Source: Rhodococcus spongiicola
GTDB taxonomy: Bacteria; Actinomycetota; Actinomycetes; Mycobacteriales; Mycobacteriaceae
DNA: 64,000 bases
Reading direction: 5' to 3'
Assembly (NCBI RefSeq): GCF_004011835.1
Contig: NZ_RKLN01000004.1
Span: 256,318-320,317 of the forward strand
Made by a program: the position numbers and the translations under genes. The number at the start of each line of letters is the position of its first letter. Position 1 is the first letter of the stretch. The notes beneath the pieces are model-generated. The model ran no database searches, was not told the origin of the DNA, and was given only the letters and a program-made list of their open reading frames with translations. Shown one piece after another: positions 43,623-51,238 of this stretch.

Positions 43623-44908
43623 GCGGCGCGCTGAGCCGCCGGAACGTGCTGATCGGCGGAACCGCGATCGCGGGCGGCATCGGACTCGCCGGATTGGCCA
43701 GGTCGGGAGCGGCCGGTGCGCAGGTTGCCACCGCCACGGCCCGTGCGGACCTCGACGTTCACGTGCTGGTCGTCGACGGCATGCGCCCGGACGAGCTCAA
43801 CGCATCGCTCACCCCGAACCTCACGGGTCTCGCGGCGGACGGCACGCGGTACCAGAACGCGTCCGCGATCATGGTCGCGGAGACGCTGCCCAACCACGCG
43901 GCGATGATGACCGGAGTGCTGCCCTATCGGAACGGTGTTCCCGCCAACAAGATCTACGACCCGGAGGTCGGCGACGAGCGGGAACTCGGTCGTGCGAGCG
44001 ACCTGCGGGCGTCGACGGTGCTGGGCCGGCTCCGCACCGAGCTGGGGCTGACCACCGCGAGCGTTCTGTCCAAGGACTACCTGCACGGGCTGTTCGGCGG
44101 CCAGGCGTCGGTGGAGTGGGATCCGTTCCCGCTGCTGCCGATTACCGATCATGCGCCCGACCACTTCACCACCGAGGCGCTCATCCAGATCGTCGGTGAG
44201 CATTCGCCGCGAATGACCTTCACCAACCTCGGCGACGTCGACCGGGTCGGCCACATGGACGTGTCGGGGACCTCGATCCGGATCGCACGTCACGCGGCCC
44301 TGCGTGGCACCGATGCCGCGGTGCAAAAGTTCGTCGACTTCCTGCGCGCGTCGGGACGCTGGGAGCGCAGCGTGCTGATCGTACTCGCGGACCACTCGAT
44401 GGACTGGTCGTCGCCCTTGGGCCTGATCGGTCTCGATCACCCGCTGAACACGGATCCCGCTCTCGCCGGACGGATCCGGATCGCCCAGAACGGCGGCGTG
44501 GACCTGGTCTACTTCGTGGGCGACGACGCGGAGCGCGCCGATGCCGTCGAGCGGATCAAGCGCATCGCCCTCGGAGTCCCCGGGGTCGAGTCTGTCCATA
44601 GCCCAGCGGAATTCGATCTCGGTGACCTCGCCGGTGACGTCGTGGCGCTGTGTGCTCCTGGTTGGCGGTTCAGCGATCCGACGCCGCTGTCGAACCTGAT
44701 CCCGGGCAACCACGGCCACACCGTGACGTTGCCGATCCCGTTCTTCGTCGCCGGCGGACATCCGATGGTCGGTCGAGGCCTCGAGATAACCGACGTGCAG
44801 GCCCGCACCATGGATGTCGCACCGACCGTCGCCAGCCTGTTCGGTCTCTCTGCGCCCGAGGGCGGTTGGGACGGCGCGAGCCGCATCGAGGGCCTGGTCG
44901 TCGCCTGA
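43619..44908 (+). CDS. Tat-exported phosphodiesterase/nucleotide pyrophosphatase-family protein
   Basis: This 429-residue protein starts MSGALSRRNVLIGG, a twin-arginine signal. The mature part has the alkaline-phosphatase-like fold of type I phosphodiesterases: VLVVDGMRPDEL with the first metal Asp, a region AETLPNHAAMMTG with the nucleophile position, FTNLGDVDRVGHMD, and VLADHSMDWS with Asp and His metal ligands. A final His lies in PGNHGHTV. The ATG overlaps the PhoD stop. Together they suggest phosphate release from organic esters outside the cell. The exact substrate is unknown. Confidence 0.82.
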   Translation: MSGALSRRNVLIGGTAIAGGIGLAGLARSGAAGAQVATATARADLDVHVLVVDGMRPDELNASLTPNLTGLAADGTRYQNASAIMVAETLPNHAAMMTGVLPYRNGVPANKIYDPEVGDERELGRASDLRASTVLGRLRTELGLTTASVLSKDYLHGLFGGQASVEWDPFPLLPITDHAPDHFTTEALIQIVGEHSPRMTFTNLGDVDRVGHMDVSGTSIRIARHAALRGTDAAVQKFVDFLRASGRWERSVLIVLADHSMDWSSPLGLIGLDHPLNTDPALAGRIRIAQNGGVDLVYFVGDDAERADAVERIKRIALGVPGVESVHSPAEFDLGDLAGDVVALCAPGWRFSDPTPLSNLIPGNHGHTVTLPIPFFVAGGHPMVGRGLEITDVQARTMDVAPTVASLFGLSAPEGGWDGASRIEGLVVA

Positions 44909-44957
44909 CGACCGAGGCCCGGCGCCACGGCCGCAGCGGGTGCACCGGTTGAACCCT

Positions 44958-44993
44958 GATTCGATATTTGTAAATATAGATAGGTGTCGAATC
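44958..44993 (+). promoter_or_regulatory. ArsR-type operator overlapping the arsR start
   Basis: An A+T-rich inverted repeat (atattt at 44964-44969, aaatat at 44972-44977) stands out in GC-rich DNA. A wider pair gattcga / tcgaatc (44958-44964 and 44987-44993) surrounds it. The site covers the GTG start of arsR, typical for autorepression by ArsR proteins. Confidence 0.55.
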
Positions 44994-45370
44994 AAGAGCA
45001 AGGGGACGGTGCACCGTGCTGCTCGCCGCTGGTACGGGAGCCGCTGACGGACGATTGGGCCGGGGATCTGGCCCGGATGTTCAAGGCGCTCGGTGATCCG
45101 GTGCGTCTGCGGCTGCTGTCCCTCGTGGCCTCCCACGCCGGGGGTGAGGCATGCGTGTGCGACATCTCGGACTCGTTCGATCTCTCGCAGCCGACCATCT
45201 CCCATCACCTGAAGGTCCTGCGTGAGTCGGGTCTGCTGGACTGCGAGCGCCGCGGCACCTGGGTCTACTACTGGGTGGTTCCGTCAGCGCTGCAGCAACT
45301 GTCGACGGTGCTGCTGCCCGAGGGTGAACCGACCACACCGTCCGCCGCGGGCGCGGAGGTGACGGCATGA
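44984..45370 (+). CDS. arsR: ArsR-family arsenic-responsive repressor
   Basis: This 128-residue protein starts at a GTG. The winged helix has ARMFKALGDPVRLRLLSLV, then metal-site cysteines in ACVCDISDSF (residues 57 and 59), followed by the recognition helix SQPTISHHLKVLRESG. Another Cys pair lies at 12-13. The ligand-free protein should bind the overlapping operator and release it on binding arsenite. It overlaps the transporter gene by 4 bp. First gene of the arsR-acr3-arsC operon. Confidence 0.92.
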   Translation: MSNQEQGDGAPCCSPLVREPLTDDWAGDLARMFKALGDPVRLRLLSLVASHAGGEACVCDISDSFDLSQPTISHHLKVLRESGLLDCERRGTWVYYWVVPSALQQLSTVLLPEGEPTTPSAAGAEVTA

Positions 45371-46452
45371 GCGAAATCGCCACTGCCGCCGAGCCTTCGG
45401 CCGTCGTCGGCAAGCTCTCCACCCTCGATCGGTTCCTGCCGGTGTGGATCGGTGTCGCGATGGTTGCGGGTCTGCTACTCGGCCGGATGATTCCCGGTAT
45501 CGGGGACGTGCTCAGCGCCGTCGAGATCGACGGGATCTCGCTGCCGATCGCGCTGGGGTTGTTGATCATGATGTATCCGGTGCTGGCGAAGGTCCGCTAC
45601 GACCGCCTCGACACCGTCATCGGCGACCGCAAACTCTTGATCGGGTCGCTGCTGTTGAACTGGGTGCTCGGCCCTGCGCTGATGTTCGCCCTGGCCTGGA
45701 TCTTCCTGCCGGACCTGCCGGAGTACCGGACCGGGCTGATCATCGTCGGCCTGGCCCGCTGCATCGCGATGGTGATCATCTGGAACGACCTTGCCTGTGG
45801 TGACCGTGAGGCCGCCGCAGTTCTCGTCGCGATCAACTCGGTGTTCCAGGTGATCATGTTCGCCGCCCTCGGCTGGTTCTACCTCTCCGTCCTGCCCGGC
45901 TGGCTCGGACTCGAGCAGACCACCATCGATACCTCGCCCTGGCAGATCGGGAAGTCGGTGCTGATCTTCCTCGGTATCCCGCTACTCGCCGGCTACCTGA
46001 CCCGCCGCTACGGCGAAAAGGCCCGCGGCCGTGCCTGGTACGAGGAGCGGGTGCTGCCACGCATCGGGCCCTGGGCCCTCTACGGCCTGTTGTTCACGAT
46101 CGTGATCCTCTTCGCCCTCCAGGGCGAACAGATCACCTCACGACCTCTCGACGTCGTGCAGATCGCGATCCCGCTGCTGGCGTACTTCGCGATCATGTGG
46201 GGCGGCGGCTACCTGCTCGGCGCCTTCATGGGACTGGGGTACGAGCGCACCACCACCCTCGCGTTCACCGCCGCGGGCAACAACTTCGAGTTGGCCATCG
46301 CGGTCGCGATCGCCACCTACGGCGCCTCGTCCGGGCAGGCGCTGGCCGGTGTCGTCGGTCCACTGATCGAGGTGCCGGTCCTGGTCGCCCTGGTCTACGT
46401 CTCGCTTGCCCTGCGCAAACGCTTCGCACCCGTCCACACCACTACCGCCTGA
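45367..46452 (+). CDS. acr3: Arsenite efflux transporter, Acr3 family
   Basis: This 361-residue protein has ten predicted membrane helices. The Acr3 hallmark VGLARCIAMVIIWNDLACGD contains the conserved Cys that binds arsenite, and the FTAAGNNFELAIAVA segment supplies the other crossover helix. It pumps arsenite out of the cell, driven by the proton gradient. It is coupled to arsR upstream and to arsC 46 bp downstream. It is sometimes named arsB in annotations, though ArsB is a different family. Confidence 0.94.
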   Translation: MSEIATAAEPSAVVGKLSTLDRFLPVWIGVAMVAGLLLGRMIPGIGDVLSAVEIDGISLPIALGLLIMMYPVLAKVRYDRLDTVIGDRKLLIGSLLLNWVLGPALMFALAWIFLPDLPEYRTGLIIVGLARCIAMVIIWNDLACGDREAAAVLVAINSVFQVIMFAALGWFYLSVLPGWLGLEQTTIDTSPWQIGKSVLIFLGIPLLAGYLTRRYGEKARGRAWYEERVLPRIGPWALYGLLFTIVILFALQGEQITSRPLDVVQIAIPLLAYFAIMWGGGYLLGAFMGLGYERTTTLAFTAAGNNFELAIAVAIATYGASSGQALAGVVGPLIEVPVLVALVYVSLALRKRFAPVHTTTA

Positions 46453-46498
46453 GCGACTTCCACTACTCCGCTCCCTTCGAAATCTGAAAGGACAGTGC

Positions 46499-46915
46499 AT
46501 GTCCACAACACCGAGCGTGCTGTTCGTCTGCGTCCACAACGCGGGCCGTTCCCAGATGGCCGCCGGGTTTCTCACGGCGCTCGCCGGGGATCGGATCGAG
46601 GTGCGCTCCGCCGGTTCCGCGCCCACCGAACAGGTGAACGCGGCCGCCGTCGAAGCGATGGCCGAGGTCGGTATCGACATCTCCACCGCGAACCCGAAGA
46701 TCCTGACCGTCGACGCGGTGCAGGCCTCCGACGTGGTGATCACGATGGGCTGCGGCGACACCTGCCCGATCTTCCCCGGCAAGAGCTATCGCGACTGGGT
46801 CCTCGACGATCCGGCCGGCCAGGGCATCGACGCGGTCCGGCGGATCCGCGACGAGATCAAGACCAAGGTCGAGGCCCTGATCGCCGAGCTGATCTCGCAG
46901 CCCGCCACCTGCTGA
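46499..46915 (+). CDS. arsC: Arsenate reductase, low-molecular-weight phosphatase type
   Basis: From the ATG at 46499 (gaaaggaca upstream) the protein has 138 residues. The phosphatase-like loop CVHNAGRS has the catalytic Cys at 11 and Arg at 17. A second functional pair lies at CGDTCP, Cys near 82 and 86, matching the intramolecular disulfide cascade of thioredoxin-linked ArsC enzymes. It reduces arsenate to arsenite, which Acr3 then exports. A strong bidirectional terminator follows. Confidence 0.92.
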   Translation: MSTTPSVLFVCVHNAGRSQMAAGFLTALAGDRIEVRSAGSAPTEQVNAAAVEAMAEVGIDISTANPKILTVDAVQASDVVITMGCGDTCPIFPGKSYRDWVLDDPAGQGIDAVRRIRDEIKTKVEALIAELISQPATC

Positions 46916-46948
46916 CCGGGATCACTTCGAGGCGACGAGCGTCGATAC

Positions 46949-46992
46949 GAAGCGAGTGTCGACCGCCGAATGGGGCGGTCGACACGCGCTTC
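46949..46992. terminator. Bidirectional terminator between arsC and arsI
   Basis: A 12-bp perfect stem, gtgtcgaccgcc at 46956-46967 with 46974-46985, extends past one mismatch by six more pairs (46949-46954 with 46987-46992). On the plus strand acgtttt follows. It separates two convergent arsenic genes. Confidence 0.75.
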
Positions 46993-46998
46993 ACGTTT

Positions 46999-47478
46999 TC
47001 AGCAACAGGACTTTGCGGCGGTCGCCTTCTCGCCTGTGGCGGCGGTGCCGCAGCACACGCCACCGTCGGCGTCGGCCGGATGCTCGAGGCGCTGGGGGCT
47101 CGATCCGAACGTCTCTGAGTCGGCAAGCACGGTGTAGACCTCCCACCTCTCCCCAGCCGGCCCGGTGACCCACACCTTGTCTTGGGTCGCGAAGCAGCAG
47201 GTCGTGCCGATCTCTTCGTCGGTGAACAGGCCCTCATCTGTCAGGCGGGCAATCTCCGCGTGCACCTCCTCCGAAGACTCCACCTCGACTCCGAGGTGGT
47301 TGACGGTGCCGCCCTTGCCAGGGTTCTCGAACAACACCAGCTTCAGCGGGGGCTCCGCGATCGCGAAGTTCGCGTACCCCGGCTTCAGCTTCGCGGGCTC
47401 GGTGCCGAACAGCTTGGAGTAGAACGTGACGGCCTCCTGCAGGTCGTCGACGTTGAGTGCCAGTTGAGCGCGTGACAT
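46999..47478 (-). CDS. arsI: ArsI/CadI-like VOC protein (organoarsenical lyase type)
   Basis: From the ATG at 47478 the protein has 159 residues. The VOC fold begins SRAQLALNVDDLQEAVTFYS and contains VNHLGVEVES. The vicinal Cys pair in GTTCCFATQDKVWVTGP (Cys94 and Cys95) is the trivalent organoarsenical binding site of ArsI enzymes, which break the C-As bond of methylarsenite. Extra Cys pairs near the C-terminus (GGVCCG and a terminal CC) are additional soft-metal ligands. The annotation CadI is used for relatives induced by cadmium. It is divergent from a second ArsR, its probable regulator. Confidence 0.83.
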   Translation of the reverse strand: MSRAQLALNVDDLQEAVTFYSKLFGTEPAKLKPGYANFAIAEPPLKLVLFENPGKGGTVNHLGVEVESSEEVHAEIARLTDEGLFTDEEIGTTCCFATQDKVWVTGPAGERWEVYTVLADSETFGSSPQRLEHPADADGGVCCGTAATGEKATAAKSCC

Positions 47479-47495
47479 GACAGCCTCCACGTATG

Positions 47496-47549
47496 CGACA
47501 TATGTCGAATAGCTTTGCGCCTTCAGTCTCCCACCTTTTCTACATATGT
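47496..47549. promoter_or_regulatory. Paired operator palindromes between arsI and arsR2
   Basis: A perfect 12-bp palindrome cgacatatgtcg (47496-47507) lies 18 bp before arsI, and a related acatatgt palindrome (47542-47549) lies 23 bp before arsR2. Both share the catatg core, so one regulator probably controls both divergent genes. Confidence 0.6.
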
Positions 47550-47572
47550 CAAATAACCGGTAGGATTGGGTC

Positions 47573-47929
47573 ATGCCAAAGGCCCTACCCATTGTCGACG
47601 TCTCCGCGCCCATCTGCTGCGCTCCGGTCTCGGCCGCGCCGATGGGCGACGACGCGGCCCTGGAGGTTGCCCTCCGGCTCAAGGCGCTGGCCGACCCGGT
47701 CCGAATCAAGCTGATATCGATCCTGCTCACCGCGGACGGTGGCGAAGTCTGCACCTGCGATCTCGCTCCAGGCGTCGGATTGGCCGAATCCACCGTCAGC
47801 CACCACCTCGGGCAGCTCAGGAAGGCCGGCATGGTCGAGTCGACCCGCCGCGGGATGAACGTCTACTACCGTGCCCGCACCGATTCCCTCGACGCACTCC
47901 GTGTGGTTCTCGACCCGAACTGCTGCTGA
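47573..47929 (+). CDS. Second ArsR-family regulator
   Basis: This 118-residue protein is of the CmtR/ArsR type. The winged helix includes ALRLKALADPVRIKL-like sequence (LRLKALADPVRIKLISI), soft-metal cysteines in GEVCTCDLAPG (residues 60 and 62), and the recognition helix AESTVSHHLGQLRKAG. Cys pairs at 15-16 and at the very C-terminus (PNCC) may add ligands. It differs clearly from the first ArsR. It likely represses arsI and itself through the catatg palindromes. Confidence 0.9.
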   Translation: MPKALPIVDVSAPICCAPVSAAPMGDDAALEVALRLKALADPVRIKLISILLTADGGEVCTCDLAPGVGLAESTVSHHLGQLRKAGMVESTRRGMNVYYRARTDSLDALRVVLDPNCC

Positions 47930-48059
47930 TGGACCCGTCGGGGCAGTTGAAGGACGGGAGCCGAAGGAGGCGGAGTCGAAGGACGGTGACCTGGAGGATG
48001 CCGAAGCCGATTCCCACAAGAAGCGCTGACCCGCAACGTGATCGGCTAGATTCGAGAGT

Positions 48060-48656
48060 ATGAGCGCACAACCCGTGGCCCGCCGTCGCCGTCTCCGTCA
48101 CGCAGTCTGGATCGCTGTGGTCGCGGTGCTGGTGGTCGCTGTCAGCGCCGTACTCCTGTGGGTGCCGTCGAGGTACCTGCCTTGGGACACAGCATCGTTC
48201 CCCGACGTGGATCGGACCGCACTGACGCCGACGCAGGCGCGGATCGTCGACCTGCTCGAGGTCGAGCACGCCGAGCAACGGCCGGGCACCTTCTACTCGG
48301 ACGGCGTCAAGGAGCCGTGGTGCGCGAACTTCGTCAGCTGGATCATGCGGGAGGCCGGTGAGCCGCTGTCGAACGCGCACTCCGGGTCGTGGCGCATCCC
48401 CGGCGTCTACACGCTGCAGGAGTATTACGAATCCCAGGGTCGTTTCGAGCCGATCGGCAACGGCTACCGGCCCACGATCGGCGATGTGGTGTTGTACAAC
48501 AACGAGTTCCGGGTCGGCCAGCACACCAACATCGTCGTCGCCGTCGACGGCGACACCGCCACCACCGTCGGCGGGAACGAACTGGGCAAGATCCGGGTGC
48601 ACAACCTCGACTGGCACTCGGACCACGCGGTCGTAGGGTTCGGCCGGCTTGACTAA
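48060..48656 (+). CDS. Membrane-anchored CHAP-like (papain-fold) protein
   Basis: This 198-residue protein has a short basic start and one membrane helix at about residues 14-36 (AVWIAVVAVLVVAVSAVLLW). The outer domain contains a Cys-His amidase pattern: PWCANFVSWIMREAGEP with the putative catalytic Cys, then GDVVLYNN and VGQHTNIVVAVDG with the His. CHAP domains cleave peptidoglycan peptides or amidate glutathionylspermidine; here a wall-remodelling role is most likely. The gene stands alone after the arsenic block. Confidence 0.75.
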   Translation: MSAQPVARRRRLRHAVWIAVVAVLVVAVSAVLLWVPSRYLPWDTASFPDVDRTALTPTQARIVDLLEVEHAEQRPGTFYSDGVKEPWCANFVSWIMREAGEPLSNAHSGSWRIPGVYTLQEYYESQGRFEPIGNGYRPTIGDVVLYNNEFRVGQHTNIVVAVDGDTATTVGGNELGKIRVHNLDWHSDHAVVGFGRLD

Positions 48657-48730
48657 ACGTAGGCTTACCTATCGCGGCATTTTCTCCTAGAGTCGGTAGC
48701 CGAACTCCGACCCTGAGGAGGCTGGTCACA

Positions 48731-49189
48731 TTGTCAGGGAACGACCACGACCGCCGACACCCGCAGACGCCGCTGTCGGGACGCGACGCCGCTCACCTGC
48801 CCGGGCACTGGTTGCTCGCCCGCCTGGGGAAGAAGGTTCTGCGTCCGGGCGGACGGGAACTGACCGAACGAATGCTGGTTGACGCTGACCTGTCCGGTGC
48901 CGACGTCGTCGAGCTCGCGCCCGGTCTGGGCCGCACCGCGCGCGAGATCGTGGCACGCGGCCCGCGGAGTTACGTCGGAGTGGAGGCCGACGTCGACGAG
49001 GCATACCGGGTGTTGCGACCGCGACCGATCCTCACCGACGAAGGGCTACGGGGCACACTGCGTTTCATTCGCAACCTGCTGCGAGATTCCGATGCCCGCG
49101 CCCGCGTGCGGGCCATCCGGCGCACATTCATTGCCTACCGGGACAACCTGGTGGCGATCGAGGTGATCGCGAGAAAGGAGCGGCGGTGA
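48731..49189 (+). pseudogene. SAM methyltransferase with in-frame internal deletion
   Basis: Starting at a TTG with gaggaggct upstream, the 152 codons are read in one frame. The first ~80 residues carry the SAM-binding start VVELAPGLGRTAREIVARG and YVGVEAD. The frame then passes directly to RPILTDEGLRGTLRFI and FIAYRDNLVAIEVIA, which belong to the C-terminus of this family. About 100 residues that normally lie between, including the rest of the Rossmann core, are absent. The product could be expressed but should not be an active methyltransferase. It overlaps a cupin fragment by 4 bp. Confidence 0.6.
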
Positions 49190-49326
49190 CGGCGGATACG
49201 GGTTTGGTACGGATCGACGAGCTGGCGAAGTTCCACCGCGGGAGGGCGGCTGTGCGCGGGTTTCCGCGTGAAGGCAACCGATGCGGATTAGGTGCGGTTG
49301 TCCATGTGCGAAGATCGACGGCGTGA
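49186..49326 (+). pseudogene. Truncated cupin-type gene
   Basis: A GTG overlapping the methyltransferase stop opens 46 codons. The first ~23 residues, TGLVRIDELAKFHRGRAAV, resemble the N-terminus of small cupins that often follow such methyltransferases. After that the sequence is arginine-rich and unrelated, ending at 49326. I infer that the cupin barrel was deleted. Together with the shortened methyltransferase this points to a decaying operon. Confidence 0.45.
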
Positions 49327-49447
49327 GATGTACGGGACAACGCCGCCGCTGGCGGCAAGCATTGGGCGCGGTGTACCGATCGTCGCCCCGGGCCGTCCTC
49401 ATCCGGGGGTAGCGGGTCGGGGCGCCTGAGCACCGAAAGGCATCGTC

Positions 49448-49798
49448 TTGTCCCGTACCGACGCCCACTCCCCTATCTGGGTCAGGCTCATTCGCCGTGA
49501 GCTCGAACCCGAGCCGTGGCACTTCTGCTTCAATGGAGCCTGCGATCTCCCCGACTTCGCTTCGTACGAGTCGTCTACGCGTCTTGAGACCCGTTGTGCC
49601 TGGTTCTTCAAGTACACCGGCACCAATGTGTGTTCGTGCGACGTGTGCCGCGATCAGGTCGGCCACCGCCTCGACCTCCGCCGGGAGCGCCGCGCCGCCG
49701 CCTCCCGTCTCGAACTTGGCCGCCGCCAGTGGGAACTCGGCAACGAATCGGCGTTCGACGACGTCGTGGTCCCGCACCGCAACCGCGACTGGTGGTGA
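49448..49798 (+). CDS. Small Cys-rich actinobacterial protein
   Basis: This 116-residue protein starts at a TTG with gaaagg upstream. The start SRTDAHSPIWVRL is typical of a small protein family seen in actinobacteria. Several Cys residues are spaced like metal ligands: FCFNGACDL, ETRCAW and VCSCDVCRD. The C-terminus is basic and aromatic. No enzymatic function is known to me. It might bind zinc and nucleic acid. It is convergent with the glutamine synthetase-like gene, 30 bp apart. Confidence 0.7.
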   Translation: MSRTDAHSPIWVRLIRRELEPEPWHFCFNGACDLPDFASYESSTRLETRCAWFFKYTGTNVCSCDVCRDQVGHRLDLRRERRAAASRLELGRRQWELGNESAFDDVVVPHRNRDWW

Positions 49799-49828
49799 GT
49801 ACTCACCGAGTGTGAGCGGTGGGCGTTC

Positions 49829-51202
49829 TCAGAACGCCCACCGTAGCGCCGCAGCGATCTCTTCGTCCGTCGCGCCGGTGAACCGGGTGATCTCGGCACG
49901 GTGCACATCGACGATGGTCGCCGACAGCTCCGTCCCGAACGCATCGGTGAGAACGGCATCGGATTCGAATGCGTCGGTGGCCTCGGCGAGAGTTCTTGGT
50001 AGGCGGAGGATTCCGCGACGGCGACGGTCGGCTTCGGTCAACGACGCGGGGTCGACATCGACCAGGTCCGGTAGGGTCAGGCCCCCGCGGATGCCGGCGA
50101 TGCCCGCGAACAGCAGCCCCGCCATACACAGGTACGGGTTGGCCGACAGATCCAGCACCTTGACCTCGAGGTTGGCGGCGCGGTCCTCCTCTCCCCCGCT
50201 TCCGGTCACCAAACGCACTGCAGTCTCGCGGTTTTCGTGGCCGCATGCCTGGAAGGACGCCGCCCACCGGCCTGGAACCAGCCGCAGATAGCTCGCCGGC
50301 GACGGCGCCCCCACCGCGAGCAGACCGGGCAGGTGCTCGAGAATGCCGGCCGCGAATGCCTCGGCCGTGTCGGTCAGCCCGCACGGACCGTCGCCGCCGC
50401 TGTGCAGATTCCGTCCGTCCCACCACAGCGACAGGTGGACATGCCCGCCGCTGCCGACTCCACTGGCATCCACCGAGGGGGCGAACGAGACTCGCATCCC
50501 GTGGCGGATCGTGATCGCGCGGATCGTCTCCCGCACCAATACCGAGGTGTCGGCGGCCCCGAGCGGATCCTCGGCGGCCACCGACACCTCGAACTGGCCC
50601 GCGGCGTACTCGGGATGTATCTGCTCGACACGCACGCCCTGCTCCTGCAGCGCGGCGACCAGATCGATCAAATAGTTCGATTTCTCGACTATTCGCGTGA
50701 ATCCGTATGCGGGCCCGCGGGTGGCGGGCACGAAGTCGTCTTCGTCGGCCCCCACCACCCACTCGATCTCGAACGCCGCCTTGGCGGTCAGGCCCTCGTC
50801 CGCCAGCTGGGCGACGGCCCGGCGGACGGTGGCGCGGGCGTCCTGCGGATGCAGGTCCCCGTCCTGGGTGTAGCGATGGACGGGCGCCCACGCCCAGCCA
50901 GGCTGCGCCGCGAGCACCGTCAACCGGTCGAGGTCCGGGACCAGGCGTAGATCACCGATGGGACTGCCCGCGTACCGGCCGGAAACGATCGTGTCGTCCG
51001 GGGTGAAGGCGTCGAACACCGGCGACGCCCCCACGCCCCAGGTGGCGGCCCGCTCGAGACGGTCGAGCGGGACGGCCTTCGTGCGAACTACGCCACCGTT
51101 GTCCACCCACGGCAGCGCAACGAGGACCACGCCGCGTTGGGCGAGGCTGCCGCAAAGGCGTGCCACCTCGAGTGCTCGACGGTCACGTTCTCGCTGATCC
51201 AT
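49829..51202 (-). CDS. Glutamine synthetase family protein (glutamylpolyamine synthetase-like)
   Basis: This 457-residue protein has the glutamine synthetase catalytic domain: FEIEWVV in place of the first metal-binding strand, HPEYAAGQFEVSVA, the metal/ATP site GSGGHVHLSLW, and ENRETAVRLV. The adenylylation loop of GlnA is absent. This fits the GlnA3/GlnA4/PuuA group that ligates glutamate to polyamines or other amines rather than ammonia. It is divergent from an amidohydrolase similar to the N-terminal half of FluG, which suggests linked amide formation and hydrolysis. Confidence 0.85.
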   Translation of the reverse strand: MDQRERDRRALEVARLCGSLAQRGVVLVALPWVDNGGVVRTKAVPLDRLERAATWGVGASPVFDAFTPDDTIVSGRYAGSPIGDLRLVPDLDRLTVLAAQPGWAWAPVHRYTQDGDLHPQDARATVRRAVAQLADEGLTAKAAFEIEWVVGADEDDFVPATRGPAYGFTRIVEKSNYLIDLVAALQEQGVRVEQIHPEYAAGQFEVSVAAEDPLGAADTSVLVRETIRAITIRHGMRVSFAPSVDASGVGSGGHVHLSLWWDGRNLHSGGDGPCGLTDTAEAFAAGILEHLPGLLAVGAPSPASYLRLVPGRWAASFQACGHENRETAVRLVTGSGGEEDRAANLEVKVLDLSANPYLCMAGLLFAGIAGIRGGLTLPDLVDVDPASLTEADRRRRGILRLPRTLAEATDAFESDAVLTDAFGTELSATIVDVHRAEITRFTGATDEEIAAALRWAF

Positions 51203-51238
51203 CGCAACTCCCTCACATCGCGGTCGGTCAGCGGCAGA

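Noticed and set aside
43598-45208. 536-codon minus-strand frame
   Set aside because: Antisense to the second phosphatase and arsR, both with clear motifs.
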